Assembly: GCA_016931365.1 (NCBI GenBank)
Contig: JAFGEY010000305.1
Span: 1-27,689, forward strand
Reading direction: 5' to 3'
From: Anaerolineae bacterium
Lineage (GTDB): Bacteria > Chloroflexota > Anaerolineae > JAFGEY01
DNA: 27,689 bases
Below, one piece after another: positions 13,476 through 22,203 of the stretch. Positions within the stretch are counted from its first letter, which is position 1; the number at the start of each line of letters is the position of its first letter. A model generated the notes under the pieces. The model worked only from the letters and a program-made list of their open reading frames with translations, searched no databases and had not been told where the DNA came from. Made by a program: the position numbers and the translations under genes.

Positions 13476-15812
13476 ATGAGTCAGGATCGACACCCAGGCC
13501 ATTTGACCGAGTTGGCTGTATTTTTTCGCGGCGTTGAAATGTTCGCGCAACAGGCAGATGGAGCGGTTCCTCCGGCGCTCAAGAAACCGACAGATTCCAC
13601 CGTCACGCGAATTGCCCAATTGGCTGAACAGTTGACCAGAGGTTCAAGTGTCCCATTATCGGATGCTGAATCCGGGCCAGTCACCAAACCATTGTCTCCT
13701 ATTTTGGGCCAGATCGCGCTGACCCAATCTGTACCTTCTGAGGCGTGGGGATTCAAGCTACATCCACTTACACTGGACGATGATATGTTCCCCGATCTCA
13801 ACACTGCCTCAAACGCTCAGCAGTCCTATGCAAACCTCTGGCGTGAATTTGCCCACGAGATCGATCAGATCACAACCACCAATGCTGTGTCTGAAGCGGG
13901 TTATCTCCACACCCTGCTCTTTTTGTTGCAGAAATACCTTTCGTTCGTACCTTCGCCGCTCTCTGGCGTACCTCTGTACGAGTTTATCAAAGTAACGGCC
14001 GCTCTGGCCGCATGCCTGGAACAAGGATTGGGAGAAGCGGAGTTGAGCGCCCTGTCAGGCGGCGATCCGGCTATGCAAAATCGGCCGATCGCAGTGATGG
14101 TTCGCGGCGACCTTTCCGGTATCCAATCGTTTATCTATCGTATCACCCGACCAGCAACCGACGCGACATTTCGTGGGGTTGCCAAACGGCTGCGCGGGCG
14201 TTCGTTCTACCTGTCGTTGCTCAGCGAGGTCGTTGTCGATTGGTTAATGCGCGAATTAGGCCTTACGCCGGCCAACATCCTGTTTTGTGGCGGTGGGCGC
14301 TTTGATCTGTTGATCCCGCAAGATGCGACCACCGGACAACAACTGGCGACGTGTCTAGATCGCGTCCAGGATTGGTTATTAGACACATTTTACGGTGAAT
14401 TAGGCCTCCAGTTTGCCACCTGTCCGGTCACGCCGGCCGATTGGCTGGATATCAGCCACGTTTATGACACGTTGGAACACCGCTTGAGTCTGGAAAAGAC
14501 GCGCAAGTGGCAGCGCAAGGTCGGCAACCAAGGCTTTTATGTTTCGGCACAGAATGAGTACCATGCCTGTCCGGTATGCCATCTCTCGTCTGTAAATGAC
14601 AGCGGTCAGATTTGTCCGATGTGCGACCTGCACCACAAATTGGGCGGCAAGCTGCCTGGCGCGGAGTGGCTGGCGTTTGTTTATGAACGGATAGCCTTAC
14701 CTCACGACGCGGCGGCGGCACGCTTCGAGCTTTTTAGCACAACCGCAGTGCTGTTGGATGACAAAGAAAGGGTCGAGCTGCTCAAAACCACAACGCCATT
14801 TCAGGCCGTTTTTTACCGGCTCAACGACACGACTTTTTTGACCAGTTCAAATTCCCCTGGTGTAGGGTTGGGTTTCCGATTCCTGGCCAATACGGCACCG
14901 GTTGCATTGAACAAGATCACTATGGATGATCCGCGTGCAGAACCGATTTATCGTGGCGAAGTGCTGGATTTTGACCAGATTGCCGAGCTCAGCGCTGGCG
15001 CGAAACGTCTGGGAGTGCTCAAAGCTGACGTCGATCACCTGGGCCTGATCTTTGGCGAAGGTCTCAAACCGCTCACCGTGGCGCGTTATGCTACGCTCAG
15101 TGGAGCGATGGAACGGTTCTTTTCCGGCTGGCTGAACCGGTTGTGTGATCGCCTCTTTGATGACTGGCAGAAAGATGCCGGCAATCAACATTCCTGGCGT
15201 GACCAAGTGAGCAACATGTTCTACGTGTTGTACGCTGGCGGCGATGACTTGTTCATCGTTGGCCCGTGGGACCAAACACTCGAACTGGCCAGTCGTTTAC
15301 AGGCCGATTTTGAACAGTATGCCTGCCGCAATGCCAATGTCACCCTTTCGGCAGGGGTCGTGCAGGTCAAGCCCCACTATCCCGCGCAGCGATTCGCGCT
15401 CCTGGTCAGCGAGCGGTTGGAAAACGCCAAACGCGCTGACCGTAAACGGATTGATGTCTTTGATCACGTTGCGTTGTGGAAGTCTGAGGACGGCTTGCCC
15501 GGATTTGCCGATTTGCTCGCGTATGCCCGCTTGCTGCACAAACATGTCGGCGAAAACAGCCTGCCGCGCACGTTCGTGCACTATTTGGGCCGTTTGTACT
15601 GGCAGCACTTTGCGATTCCGGAAGAGCAGCGCAAGTTTCCCCCAAAGTTTACTTTGATGTTCTTGCCAAAATTATACTATGCGATCAAGCGGCGCGTCAG
15701 CGCTGAAGCAGATCGCGACTTGAACCTGGCCCACCACTTGTGGACCAAAAAGATGATGTGGCACGCACCAATTTTGGTCAGTTATGTGAGTTTGATCACC
15801 AGAAAGGAGTGA
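13476..15812 (+). CDS. cas10: Cas10/Csm1, cyclase-active, HD-less
   Basis: The 778-aa large subunit of the type III-A (Csm) complex, which makes cyclic oligoadenylate on target-RNA binding. The Palm2 motif GGDD is at 588-591 (YAGGDDLFIVGPW). Palm1 shows LKADVDHLGLIFGEG. A zinc finger has C365-x2-C368 and C380-x2-C383. At the N-terminus, where an HD nuclease would read L-H-D-I-G-K-F, this protein has VFFRGVEMFAQQ, with Phe-Arg (17-18) in place of His-Asp. I found no other HD pair, so single-strand DNase activity is probably lost. The ATG at 13476 follows GGATGGAGG; an ATG at 13464 has no ribosome-binding site. It lies between cas6 and csm2. Confidence 0.96.
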   Translation: MSQDRHPGHLTELAVFFRGVEMFAQQADGAVPPALKKPTDSTVTRIAQLAEQLTRGSSVPLSDAESGPVTKPLSPILGQIALTQSVPSEAWGFKLHPLTLDDDMFPDLNTASNAQQSYANLWREFAHEIDQITTTNAVSEAGYLHTLLFLLQKYLSFVPSPLSGVPLYEFIKVTAALAACLEQGLGEAELSALSGGDPAMQNRPIAVMVRGDLSGIQSFIYRITRPATDATFRGVAKRLRGRSFYLSLLSEVVVDWLMRELGLTPANILFCGGGRFDLLIPQDATTGQQLATCLDRVQDWLLDTFYGELGLQFATCPVTPADWLDISHVYDTLEHRLSLEKTRKWQRKVGNQGFYVSAQNEYHACPVCHLSSVNDSGQICPMCDLHHKLGGKLPGAEWLAFVYERIALPHDAAAARFELFSTTAVLLDDKERVELLKTTTPFQAVFYRLNDTTFLTSSNSPGVGLGFRFLANTAPVALNKITMDDPRAEPIYRGEVLDFDQIAELSAGAKRLGVLKADVDHLGLIFGEGLKPLTVARYATLSGAMERFFSGWLNRLCDRLFDDWQKDAGNQHSWRDQVSNMFYVLYAGGDDLFIVGPWDQTLELASRLQADFEQYACRNANVTLSAGVVQVKPHYPAQRFALLVSERLENAKRADRKRIDVFDHVALWKSEDGLPGFADLLAYARLLHKHVGENSLPRTFVHYLGRLYWQHFAIPEEQRKFPPKFTLMFLPKLYYAIKRRVSAEADRDLNLAHHLWTKKMMWHAPILVSYVSLITRKE

Positions 15813-15816
15813 AACA

Positions 15817-16239
15817 ATGCCTGACTTGACCCCTCAAAATGTCATTCAAGAGTTGGAGCACCGTACCGGTTCACTTTCTCAAGCGCTCAGCATTGAAGAT
15901 TTCGCCGAGCCGGACAAGCTAGCAGACAGGCTGGCGCGAAGTTACAAAGATCGACTCAAGGCAACCCAATTGCGCCGGTTTTTTCATGCCATCAAAAGCA
16001 TTGAACGCGGTATGCGAGGCTACAAAGACGAACAGAGCCTGCCCATTGAAATCAGAAGCAAACTGCTTCCTCTCATGCCAGAACTGGCTTACGCGCGCGG
16101 GCGTAATCTGATCCCTGAAGATTTTTATGGTCTGATGAAAGCCTGTCTTGCATCGAAAAAGCTACAGACCGTAGGAGATTTCCGCCGGTTGACATTATTC
16201 CTGACCGCTGTTTTGGCCTATCATAAATTGTATGCATAG
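15817..16239 (+). CDS. csm2: Csm2, small subunit of the Csm complex
   Basis: A 140-aa helical protein forming the belly filament of the type III-A effector with Csm3. The region LKATQLRRFFHAIKSIERG (about 49-67) and the C-terminal LTLFLTAVLAYHKLYA are typical of Csm2, where the T-Q-L-R-(R/K)-F-(F/Y) motif is strongly conserved. It starts only 4 bp after the cas10 stop, with AGAAAGGAG overlapping the end of cas10, so translation is likely coupled. Its presence, rather than a Cmr5, marks the locus as subtype III-A. Confidence 0.95.
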   Translation: MPDLTPQNVIQELEHRTGSLSQALSIEDFAEPDKLADRLARSYKDRLKATQLRRFFHAIKSIERGMRGYKDEQSLPIEIRSKLLPLMPELAYARGRNLIPEDFYGLMKACLASKKLQTVGDFRRLTLFLTAVLAYHKLYA

Positions 16240-16249
16240 GAGGTGAGCA

Positions 16250-17029
16250 ATGGAACTCGAATTCAAAGGCAAATATGTTCTGAGCGGGCAAATCACTTGT
16301 GTGACCGGTTTGCACATTGGCGGTGCGGCTGAAGGGATCGAGATCGGCGGCGTTGACAATCCGGTGATCAAGGATCCGCTGACTGAATATCCCTATATTC
16401 CGGGGTCTTCTCTCAAAGGCAAGCTGCGCCACTTGCTGGAATGGAATCTGGGTAAGGTAGAGTGGAATAAGAGTCAAAACGGATACACAGCTCATTTTTG
16501 CGGTGAATGTGAAGCCTGTATACTTTTTGGCGCCTCTCCAGATAACCAAGAGCGGCTGCTGGTGCGGCAACGAGTTGGCCCTACGCGGCTGACAGTGCGC
16601 GACAGCTTTGCAACTGCAGAGACGGTTGCCCAGTGGCAAAGCTGGCTTGGCGAGGGAGTGTACACCGAGGTCAAGACTGAGAATGCGATTGACCGTGTTA
16701 CTTCAGAGGCCAACCCTCGTCCTATGGAGCGCGTGCCGGCCGGATCGGTGTTTGCGTTTGAAATGATCTTTGATGTCTACTGTGACACCGACAAAGCGCT
16801 GCTTAAAAACCTGTTCACGGCCATACGTCTGCTGGAGAACAGCGCGTTGGGCGGCTCCGGATCGCGCGGGCACGGTCAGGTGCGCTTTGACAGCCTGAGC
16901 ATCGAATGGCGGCCAGCCAAATACTATGCATCGGGTCAGGACAGCGACAAGTGCCAGGTTTCCCTGCCTGGCAAGGGAGCGGTCAGCGAGATCATCAAAG
17001 GCTTTGATCAGATCAAATGGCCTTGCTAA
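16250..17029 (+). CDS. csm3: Csm3, Cas7-family backbone RNase
   Basis: The 259-aa repeated backbone subunit of the Csm complex, which cuts bound target RNA every 6 nt. Conserved RAMP motifs are YIPGSSLKGKLRHLLEWNL, the Cys-rich CGECEACILFG, and a C-terminal GGSGSRGHGQVRF glycine loop. The likely catalytic Asp is D36 in GGVDNPVIKDP, matching the catalytic Asp known in Csm3, so target-RNA cleavage should be intact. The start has AGGAGGTGAGCA upstream, 10 bp after csm2. Confidence 0.97.
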   Translation: MELEFKGKYVLSGQITCVTGLHIGGAAEGIEIGGVDNPVIKDPLTEYPYIPGSSLKGKLRHLLEWNLGKVEWNKSQNGYTAHFCGECEACILFGASPDNQERLLVRQRVGPTRLTVRDSFATAETVAQWQSWLGEGVYTEVKTENAIDRVTSEANPRPMERVPAGSVFAFEMIFDVYCDTDKALLKNLFTAIRLLENSALGGSGSRGHGQVRFDSLSIEWRPAKYYASGQDSDKCQVSLPGKGAVSEIIKGFDQIKWPC

Positions 17030-17077
17030 CGCTCACCTTTCGCTTGACTCTGATCCGATCGAGATAAGGAGGGATCG

Positions 17078-18229
17078 ATGGACACGTATCCCGTCTATTT
17101 ATGGCCCAAGGGCGCGCTGGCTTCTGCTGTCAACTCGGATACCTTGTTCGGGGCAGTGTGTTGGGCGATTCGCATCCTAAACCTGACCGATGTAGAAAAG
17201 CTCCTGGCCGACTTTGACCAACACCCACGTTTCGCCTTTAGCGCGCTTTGGCCGGTCATTCAAACACAGGCGGAGGACGGAAACGCTGCGCGGATTCGCT
17301 TTTACCCGCGTCCGCTGCTGCCGCCGTTGAGCCCCGTGCAAATTGATGCTTTGACAAAAGAAGAGATCAAGCGTCAAACAAATGCAGATCACGTGACTGC
17401 CAAAAAGGATGTCATTGAAAGGGCCAAACGGCTCAAACAAAAGACGCTTGTATCCGAACAGCTTTTTGCCGAGATCGTGACCGGCCAGACCACAATGCAA
17501 GGATTGTTCCGGCGCATCAAGGACTGCGGCTCGCGCGCGGCCGATGTCGAACCAGTAGGAAATGCCTTGATCGGCTATGCAGAGCGGCGGCTCGTGTGGC
17601 AGGATGGTGTATTGCGTCCGCTCAGCCGCGAAGAAGCGGTGCAGCACAACCAGGTGGACCGCGTGGCCGGGGCAACGGCGGAAGGGCTGTTGTTTTTTGA
17701 GCAGGAAACCCATTTTCGCGTCGGCAGTGGGCTGTGGTGTGTCTTGCGCGCCGATGCTCAGGCAGTGCGCGAGTGTGTTCTCCCGGCGTTTCGCTACTTG
17801 CAAGACACCGGCCTGGGCGCCAACCGCACAGTGGGCAAAGGGCATTTCCGCATCGAGGTCGGAGAACCGTTCGAGTTGCCTCAAGCGGATGAGGCAGACA
17901 GTTTTGTAGCGCTCGGTCACTACCTGCCCCGTCCCAACGAATGGGCGGCCGACGCCAGTCCGCTGCACTATGAACTGCGCAACCTGTGGCCCAAGCGAGA
18001 GAGCAAGTTTGTCCACCCAACAGCCGGGCAGCGTACGGCGCCGATTCGCAAACGGCGCATGCGTATGTTTGCGCCAGGATCCATTTTTCCATTGCAAACT
18101 CGCCAGGAGCTGTACGGCCAACTGGCGCAGGCTGTGCTGCCAGAGGGCGAAGACCATGCAGTGTGGCAGAGCGGGATCACCGTTCCTGTATTTGCCAGGA
18201 TAGCAACGCAACAAGGAGGAAACGTATGA
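17078..18229 (+). CDS. csm4: Csm4, Cas5-family RAMP protein
   Basis: A 383-aa protein that caps the 5' handle end of the crRNA and contacts Cas10. Family features: SDTLFGAVCWAIRIL near the N-terminus (about 20-34), FFEQETHFRVGSGLWCVL in the middle, and the glycine-rich DTGLGANRTVGKGHFRI (about 243-259). The start ATG at 17078 follows AAGGAGGGATCG. The stop TGA overlaps the csm5 ATG (ATGA), showing translational coupling. Confidence 0.95.
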   Translation: MDTYPVYLWPKGALASAVNSDTLFGAVCWAIRILNLTDVEKLLADFDQHPRFAFSALWPVIQTQAEDGNAARIRFYPRPLLPPLSPVQIDALTKEEIKRQTNADHVTAKKDVIERAKRLKQKTLVSEQLFAEIVTGQTTMQGLFRRIKDCGSRAADVEPVGNALIGYAERRLVWQDGVLRPLSREEAVQHNQVDRVAGATAEGLLFFEQETHFRVGSGLWCVLRADAQAVRECVLPAFRYLQDTGLGANRTVGKGHFRIEVGEPFELPQADEADSFVALGHYLPRPNEWAADASPLHYELRNLWPKRESKFVHPTAGQRTAPIRKRRMRMFAPGSIFPLQTRQELYGQLAQAVLPEGEDHAVWQSGITVPVFARIATQQGGNV

Positions 18230-19485
18230 AGTTTGAACCTCCAATTACCATACATGCTCAAGTTGAGACCCCCTTGTTTATTTGGGATGGTGAGGTGCTA
18301 TCCCCTCTCTCCTTTGTGACAGATAACAGCCGGGCCTACGTAATTGATGGCGACCGCCTGATCCAGGCTTTTTCTGCAAGAGGACAGGAAGCTTATCTCG
18401 CCTGGATCGATCCTCAACTTTCTCACTTGGCTGAACTTGATACCCGGCTGGCTCAAGTAGGAGGGGATCAAGAGCTTCGCCGGCAGTTGAATCGCGATAA
18501 GCGTGATGCCGCGTCGCAATTGTCAGTTGAGCGGTTCATTCGCGATTTGCTCCATCGCGACCCTGCTACGTTTGTTCAAATGTCCAAGACTGTCGCCTAT
18601 GCAATGCGTTGGAATGTGCGTCCTGGCGGTGACGGTTTTCGAGGATTCACCAAAGCCGCAGGATATCGTCCCTATGTGCCCGGTACAGAACTCAAAGGCG
18701 CGTGGCGGACGGCGTTGCTGTACGCTTTGACCAGAGAAGCGCAGAATTATGCAGTGCTGAAGAACGAACTGGTCGAGTTTCGTAGGGTATTTCAGAGTGG
18801 AGAACCGCCCTGGAGAAAAGTTCAACGGCTGTCCCAGATTGCCGATCAGGTCGAGAGTGGTGCCTTGCGAGGAACGACAAAAAACGACGCCAAATATGAC
18901 CTGCTCAGACTGCTTCATATCGGTGATGGAGATATGATGTCCTCCGACGTTTTGCGGATACGCGCTCTGGAATCGGTGGGCACGAATCGTTTTACTCGTA
19001 CGCTGGCTGAAGCAGTTGAACCGGGCACAACTTTTTCTTTTCGCCTGTCATTGGCTTCTATTGGAGAAGTCAAATGGGCGCTGCAAGAACTTGGCCTGGT
19101 TCACTTGGCCGGCGCTGTGCTTTCGTTGGATAACCTGCTTAAAGCGACTTATCTGCGCTCTAGTGCAATTCTGAGCGCTGATGAAATCTACTTTAGCAAT
19201 AACCCAGGTATGAAAAAAGAGATCGAGCGTCTTCAGGCGATAAATACACCTGAATCACCACTGCTCCGCCTGGGAACAGGGCAGGGATTTCTTTCAACAA
19301 CTGTTGGCTTGAATGTACGCGAACGCGATCCCGAGCTGTATGACCGCGCCATCCGGGAAGGCGTGTCGTTCCAACGTCGCTGGCGTACACAGCAGGGCAA
19401 TTTTCCCAAGACCCGGCGCACCGTCAGCGACGGGCAGGGCCGCCCTTTGACCGTGCCGGGATGGATCAAACTCCATATAGGGTAG
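18226..19485 (+). CDS. csm5: Csm5, Cas7-family RAMP protein
   Basis: A 419-aa protein that caps the 3' end of the crRNA in the Csm complex. It begins MKFEPPITIHAQVETPLFIWDG and continues with the typical YRPYVPGTELKGAWRTALLYA (about 149-168) and a C-terminal RLGTGQGFLSTTVGL segment. The ATG at 18226 overlaps the csm4 stop and follows AAGGAGGAAACGT. A longer frame from 17986 only shadows the end of csm4. Confidence 0.93.
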   Translation: MKFEPPITIHAQVETPLFIWDGEVLSPLSFVTDNSRAYVIDGDRLIQAFSARGQEAYLAWIDPQLSHLAELDTRLAQVGGDQELRRQLNRDKRDAASQLSVERFIRDLLHRDPATFVQMSKTVAYAMRWNVRPGGDGFRGFTKAAGYRPYVPGTELKGAWRTALLYALTREAQNYAVLKNELVEFRRVFQSGEPPWRKVQRLSQIADQVESGALRGTTKNDAKYDLLRLLHIGDGDMMSSDVLRIRALESVGTNRFTRTLAEAVEPGTTFSFRLSLASIGEVKWALQELGLVHLAGAVLSLDNLLKATYLRSSAILSADEIYFSNNPGMKKEIERLQAINTPESPLLRLGTGQGFLSTTVGLNVRERDPELYDRAIREGVSFQRRWRTQQGNFPKTRRTVSDGQGRPLTVPGWIKLHIG

Positions 19486-19494
19486 TTCGTTATT

Positions 19495-20214
19495 ATGCAC
19501 GATATCGATTGGCACGCTCTGAAGCCCCTTATTGACGCAGGAAATGAAGGCGCCAAAATTGAGTTCAAAGAGCAGCTCGACTTGAGTTCGAGGACTGGAA
19601 AAGCAGAATTTGTCAAAGACGTCACGGCCATTGCTAATACCACTGGTGGAGATGGACAACTGGTAATAGGTGTTATGGATGCGCGTCGTCGTAGCCCAGG
19701 CTCATCAATAACAGAATGGCTAACTGGCTTCTCGGTACTCGATCCCGATCAGCTTCAAGGGCAAATGACCCAAGCTATTGCACACTTTGTCGAGCCACCT
19801 TTCGAGATTCGATATGTGCAAGCCTTTTATCCTGGACTCGATATTTCTTTGGGGATCATTGCTGTTCCCACTTCTCAATGCCGCCCGCATGTCATCAAAA
19901 ATGATGGAGACAGAATCTATGCCGGACAAATCTTTGTCCGGCGCGGTTCGCAGATCGCACTTGCATCTCGGCAAGACATTATTGATATGTGCGGAGACTA
20001 TTACCTGCGCATTTTGGAAGAGGAGAGGCTGGCTTTACGTGAATTCCTTGAGAATACAGAAGAAGACGCAGTGGTGTATAGGTTAATGGCCCGACAGGTA
20101 TGCCAAAAACTATACCGGCAATATCCCAAAGCTGTTAGAGACGTGCGTATGAGAAAGCTACTCGAATTCTTTGGACACGTAGAGCTTTTTCAGCAGTGGT
20201 TCAAGGAGATATAA
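19495..20214 (+). CDS. AlbA_2 / Schlafen-like domain protein
   Basis: A 239-aa protein. Residues about 15-165 form an AlbA_2 (Schlafen core-like) domain: EGAKIEFKEQLD with conserved Glu and Lys, FVKDVTAIANTTGGDGQLVIG and the later RIYAGQIFVRRGSQIALAS. In Schlafen proteins this fold is an RNA-binding or tRNA-cutting core; in bacteria it often sits in regulators or effectors. The C-terminal ~70 residues are helical (YYLRILEEERLALREFLEN). It is 9 bp after csm5 with a weak ribosome-binding site, and directly abuts the next CARF gene. It may be an effector or partner of the CARF protein (inference). Confidence 0.75.
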   Translation: MHDIDWHALKPLIDAGNEGAKIEFKEQLDLSSRTGKAEFVKDVTAIANTTGGDGQLVIGVMDARRRSPGSSITEWLTGFSVLDPDQLQGQMTQAIAHFVEPPFEIRYVQAFYPGLDISLGIIAVPTSQCRPHVIKNDGDRIYAGQIFVRRGSQIALASRQDIIDMCGDYYLRILEEERLALREFLENTEEDAVVYRLMARQVCQKLYRQYPKAVRDVRMRKLLEFFGHVELFQQWFKEI

Positions 20215-21174
20215 ATGGGCATTGTACACTTTGCGTCAGTTGGCAGATCGCCGGGGGCCGTGACATCGGCCTTGAGCTACCTGGAACATCACGCCGATGA
20301 GGTGCGCGGCAGCTATGAAGGTGATGTGGTCGAGACGGTCGTTTTGTTCTGTTCGCACCAAGTCAACGATGGCGACCTGCCCAGCGACGAGTACATCTGG
20401 AACGATTACGGGCGTCCCAATCATCGTCAAGACTGGCGGCTGCCAGCGCGCGCGCAGAACGTCATTGAGGTGGTCCGTGATTTTTTGGTGCGCGAGCAAT
20501 ATCTGGCTGCCCCAGGCTATTTGTACGCCTGGCCTGTAGATGTGAACGACTATGCGTCGTGTTTTGAGGCCATCGCCAAAGCCACGTTGGCCCTGGCCCG
20601 CGCCGACGACACTGGCAAGTACGTGTGGGCTAACTTGACCGGCGGCACCAATGTGTTGAACGCAGCGTTGATGCAGGTGGCGTCTCTGAGCGGACTGATC
20701 GGGCGGATGTACTACACTTTTGTCTCCCGCGAACAGAATCGCAGGTATTTGCAGCCTTTCAGCGACCGGGACTCCGAATTCGCGCTTATCTGGCTGCCCA
20801 TTGTCAAGACCACGTTCGATTATGGATATTACCGACTGTTGGAACTCTTGGAAGACGGGCAATGGCATATGGGCCAGACTCTACTCAGTCTCCTCAAACA
20901 AGACGCGGATCCGGCAGTACAAGGGATCTTTTCCAGGATGCCTTTCGATCTCTTCAAAAACCAGTACCTGAATCGTATGCAAGAAGACGTGTTCGAAGAA
21001 CAACGGCACATACCGGGCGAAATTGATCGCCCGGTGCGCATCAACGATGGAGGGCGCAGGTTGCTCGAGTATCTGCATGCAAATGAATTGACCGAGGCCA
21101 TCGTCAAGCGCGGCCAGGCCCATTCAGATCTGGTACAGGCGTGCCGGCAAGAGCTGGCCGAATACCGGTGCTGA
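20215..21174 (+). CDS. CARF-domain protein with helical C-terminus
   Basis: A 319-aa protein, probably a cyclic-oligoadenylate sensor. It begins with a Rossmann strand-loop (HFASVGRSPGAVTSALSYL), then VVETVVLFCS, and has WANLTGGTNVLNAALMQVAS (about 142-161), the T-G-G-T motif of CARF ligand pockets. The C-terminal third (LLELLEDGQWHMGQTLLSLL onward) may be a winged-helix-like domain. RLLEYLH near residue 282 fits R-x5-H, but without other HEPN features I do not call a HEPN. The start abuts the upstream stop (TAA-ATG). Could be a Csa3-like regulator, a ring nuclease or an effector paired with the Schlafen-like protein. Confidence 0.75.
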   Translation: MGIVHFASVGRSPGAVTSALSYLEHHADEVRGSYEGDVVETVVLFCSHQVNDGDLPSDEYIWNDYGRPNHRQDWRLPARAQNVIEVVRDFLVREQYLAAPGYLYAWPVDVNDYASCFEAIAKATLALARADDTGKYVWANLTGGTNVLNAALMQVASLSGLIGRMYYTFVSREQNRRYLQPFSDRDSEFALIWLPIVKTTFDYGYYRLLELLEDGQWHMGQTLLSLLKQDADPAVQGIFSRMPFDLFKNQYLNRMQEDVFEEQRHIPGEIDRPVRINDGGRRLLEYLHANELTEAIVKRGQAHSDLVQACRQELAEYRC

Positions 21175-21195
21175 CGTTGTTTGGAAAGGCGCCTT

Positions 21196-21810
21196 ATGCC
21201 TTGCCGTCACCGTCCTCCCATTCCCGTCACCCTCGTCCTGCCCGCCGAGCCGCCGGCCCAGGACGAAATAGACGCCATCCTGATGGCCGCCGACGCCATC
21301 GTCGGGCGCGCAGGGCGTGCTGGCGTGGCGCTTATCCTCAACGGCTCGCAGAGCAAAAAGGCGCTGGCGCAGGGCTGGGACCAACTGCCCGATTACGGCC
21401 GCCTCAAGCATCTCTCCGGTGACGCCATCGCCCGCAAGGTGGATTGGTGCATCCACCACGATTGGCTGCGCATCGAGTACGACCGTGATATCCCCCTTTT
21501 GGTCCACAGCCCCAAAGGGTGGGAGCGCGTGAAAACGGTGTGGGTTGAGCGCGTATTGGGGTGGTTTACCGAATGGGCAACTGAGCAGCCGGAACGGGTC
21601 TGGCCGCGGCTGGAACACATCCACCGCGAGATCAAGTTGGGCGCGCTGGAAACCATTGTTCAGGCGCAGCAGACCGCGTTGTCGCCCGTGTTGCGCGCCT
21701 GGTTTCCCCACGAAGTGCGCGCCGTGCGCCAGGCCATCAACCACACCCTGGAGACGTTGGGCCAGCCGGGCTTGCCACATCCGCCGCGTCCCAAAAGCGC
21801 AGAGAGATGA
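21196..21810 (+). CDS. RQC-like winged-helix DNA-binding protein
   Basis: A 204-aa protein. Residues about 20-105 resemble the RecQ C-terminal (RQC) winged helix: ILMAADAIVGRAGRAGVALI, LNGSQSKKALAQGWDQLP, YGRLKHLSGDAIARKVDWCI, then LVHSPKGWERV. This stand-alone form matches what has been called RQC-minor in prokaryotic conflict loci. The rest is helical (EWATEQPERVWPRLEHIH). No helicase motifs are present. The ATG at 21196 follows GGAAAGG; a TTG at 21181 in frame is a weaker choice. The stop overlaps the Csx15 start (ATGA). Role unknown; a DNA- or RNA-end sensor is possible. Confidence 0.7.
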   Translation: MPCRHRPPIPVTLVLPAEPPAQDEIDAILMAADAIVGRAGRAGVALILNGSQSKKALAQGWDQLPDYGRLKHLSGDAIARKVDWCIHHDWLRIEYDRDIPLLVHSPKGWERVKTVWVERVLGWFTEWATEQPERVWPRLEHIHREIKLGALETIVQAQQTALSPVLRAWFPHEVRAVRQAINHTLETLGQPGLPHPPRPKSAER

Positions 21811-22187
21811 TCCTGCTCAACTTTTCCCATCCCCTCACCGCTGAGCACCTGGCGCAGATCGAGTCGCTGGTCGGCCGATCGGTGGCGCAGGTCATTGATG
21901 CATCGGTGCAGATCGATCAACGCCGTCCATTGGCCGATCAGGTGAGCGAGATCGTGGATCGAGTGGGGTTGTCGCCGCAAGAATGGCAAACGCAGCTTCT
22001 GCTGGTCAACCTGCCTGGCTATGCGCCGGCGGCGGCCGCGCTGCTGGCCGAGTTGCACGGGCGGATGGGCTATTTTCCGCCCATTGTGTGGGTGACGCCG
22101 GTGGCGGCCAGCACGCCGCCCAGCTTCCAGGTGGCTCAAGTGATCAACCTGCAGGCGCTGCGCGATGCTGCGCGCACGCACCGCTAA
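21807..22187 (+). CDS. csx15: CRISPR-associated protein Csx15
   Basis: A 126-aa protein matching the Csx15 family by several blocks: MILLNFSHPLTAEHLAQIES, VGLSPQEWQTQLLLVNLPGY, AAALLAELHGRMGYFPPIVW, and a C-terminal INLQALRDAARTHR. Csx15 is a small type III accessory protein; as I recall, recent work links it to binding cyclic tetra-adenylate, so here it may buffer or tune the second messenger. Translational coupling to the RQC-like gene is indicated by the ATGA overlap. The next gene, a membrane sensor, starts about 16 bp downstream. Confidence 0.82.
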   Translation: MILLNFSHPLTAEHLAQIESLVGRSVAQVIDASVQIDQRRPLADQVSEIVDRVGLSPQEWQTQLLLVNLPGYAPAAAALLAELHGRMGYFPPIVWVTPVAASTPPSFQVAQVINLQALRDAARTHR

Positions 22188-22203
22188 CAAAGATGGAGGA
22201 ATG

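Noticed and set aside
17986..18225. Longer Csm5 starting at 17986
   Set aside because: It lies inside csm4 in another frame; the ATG at 18226 has AAGGAGG and gives the normal Csm5 N-terminus.
20215..21174. HEPN nuclease domain in the CARF protein (RLLEYLH)
   Set aside because: A lone R-x5-H without the usual polar residue after Arg and without a clear HEPN helix context is not enough.
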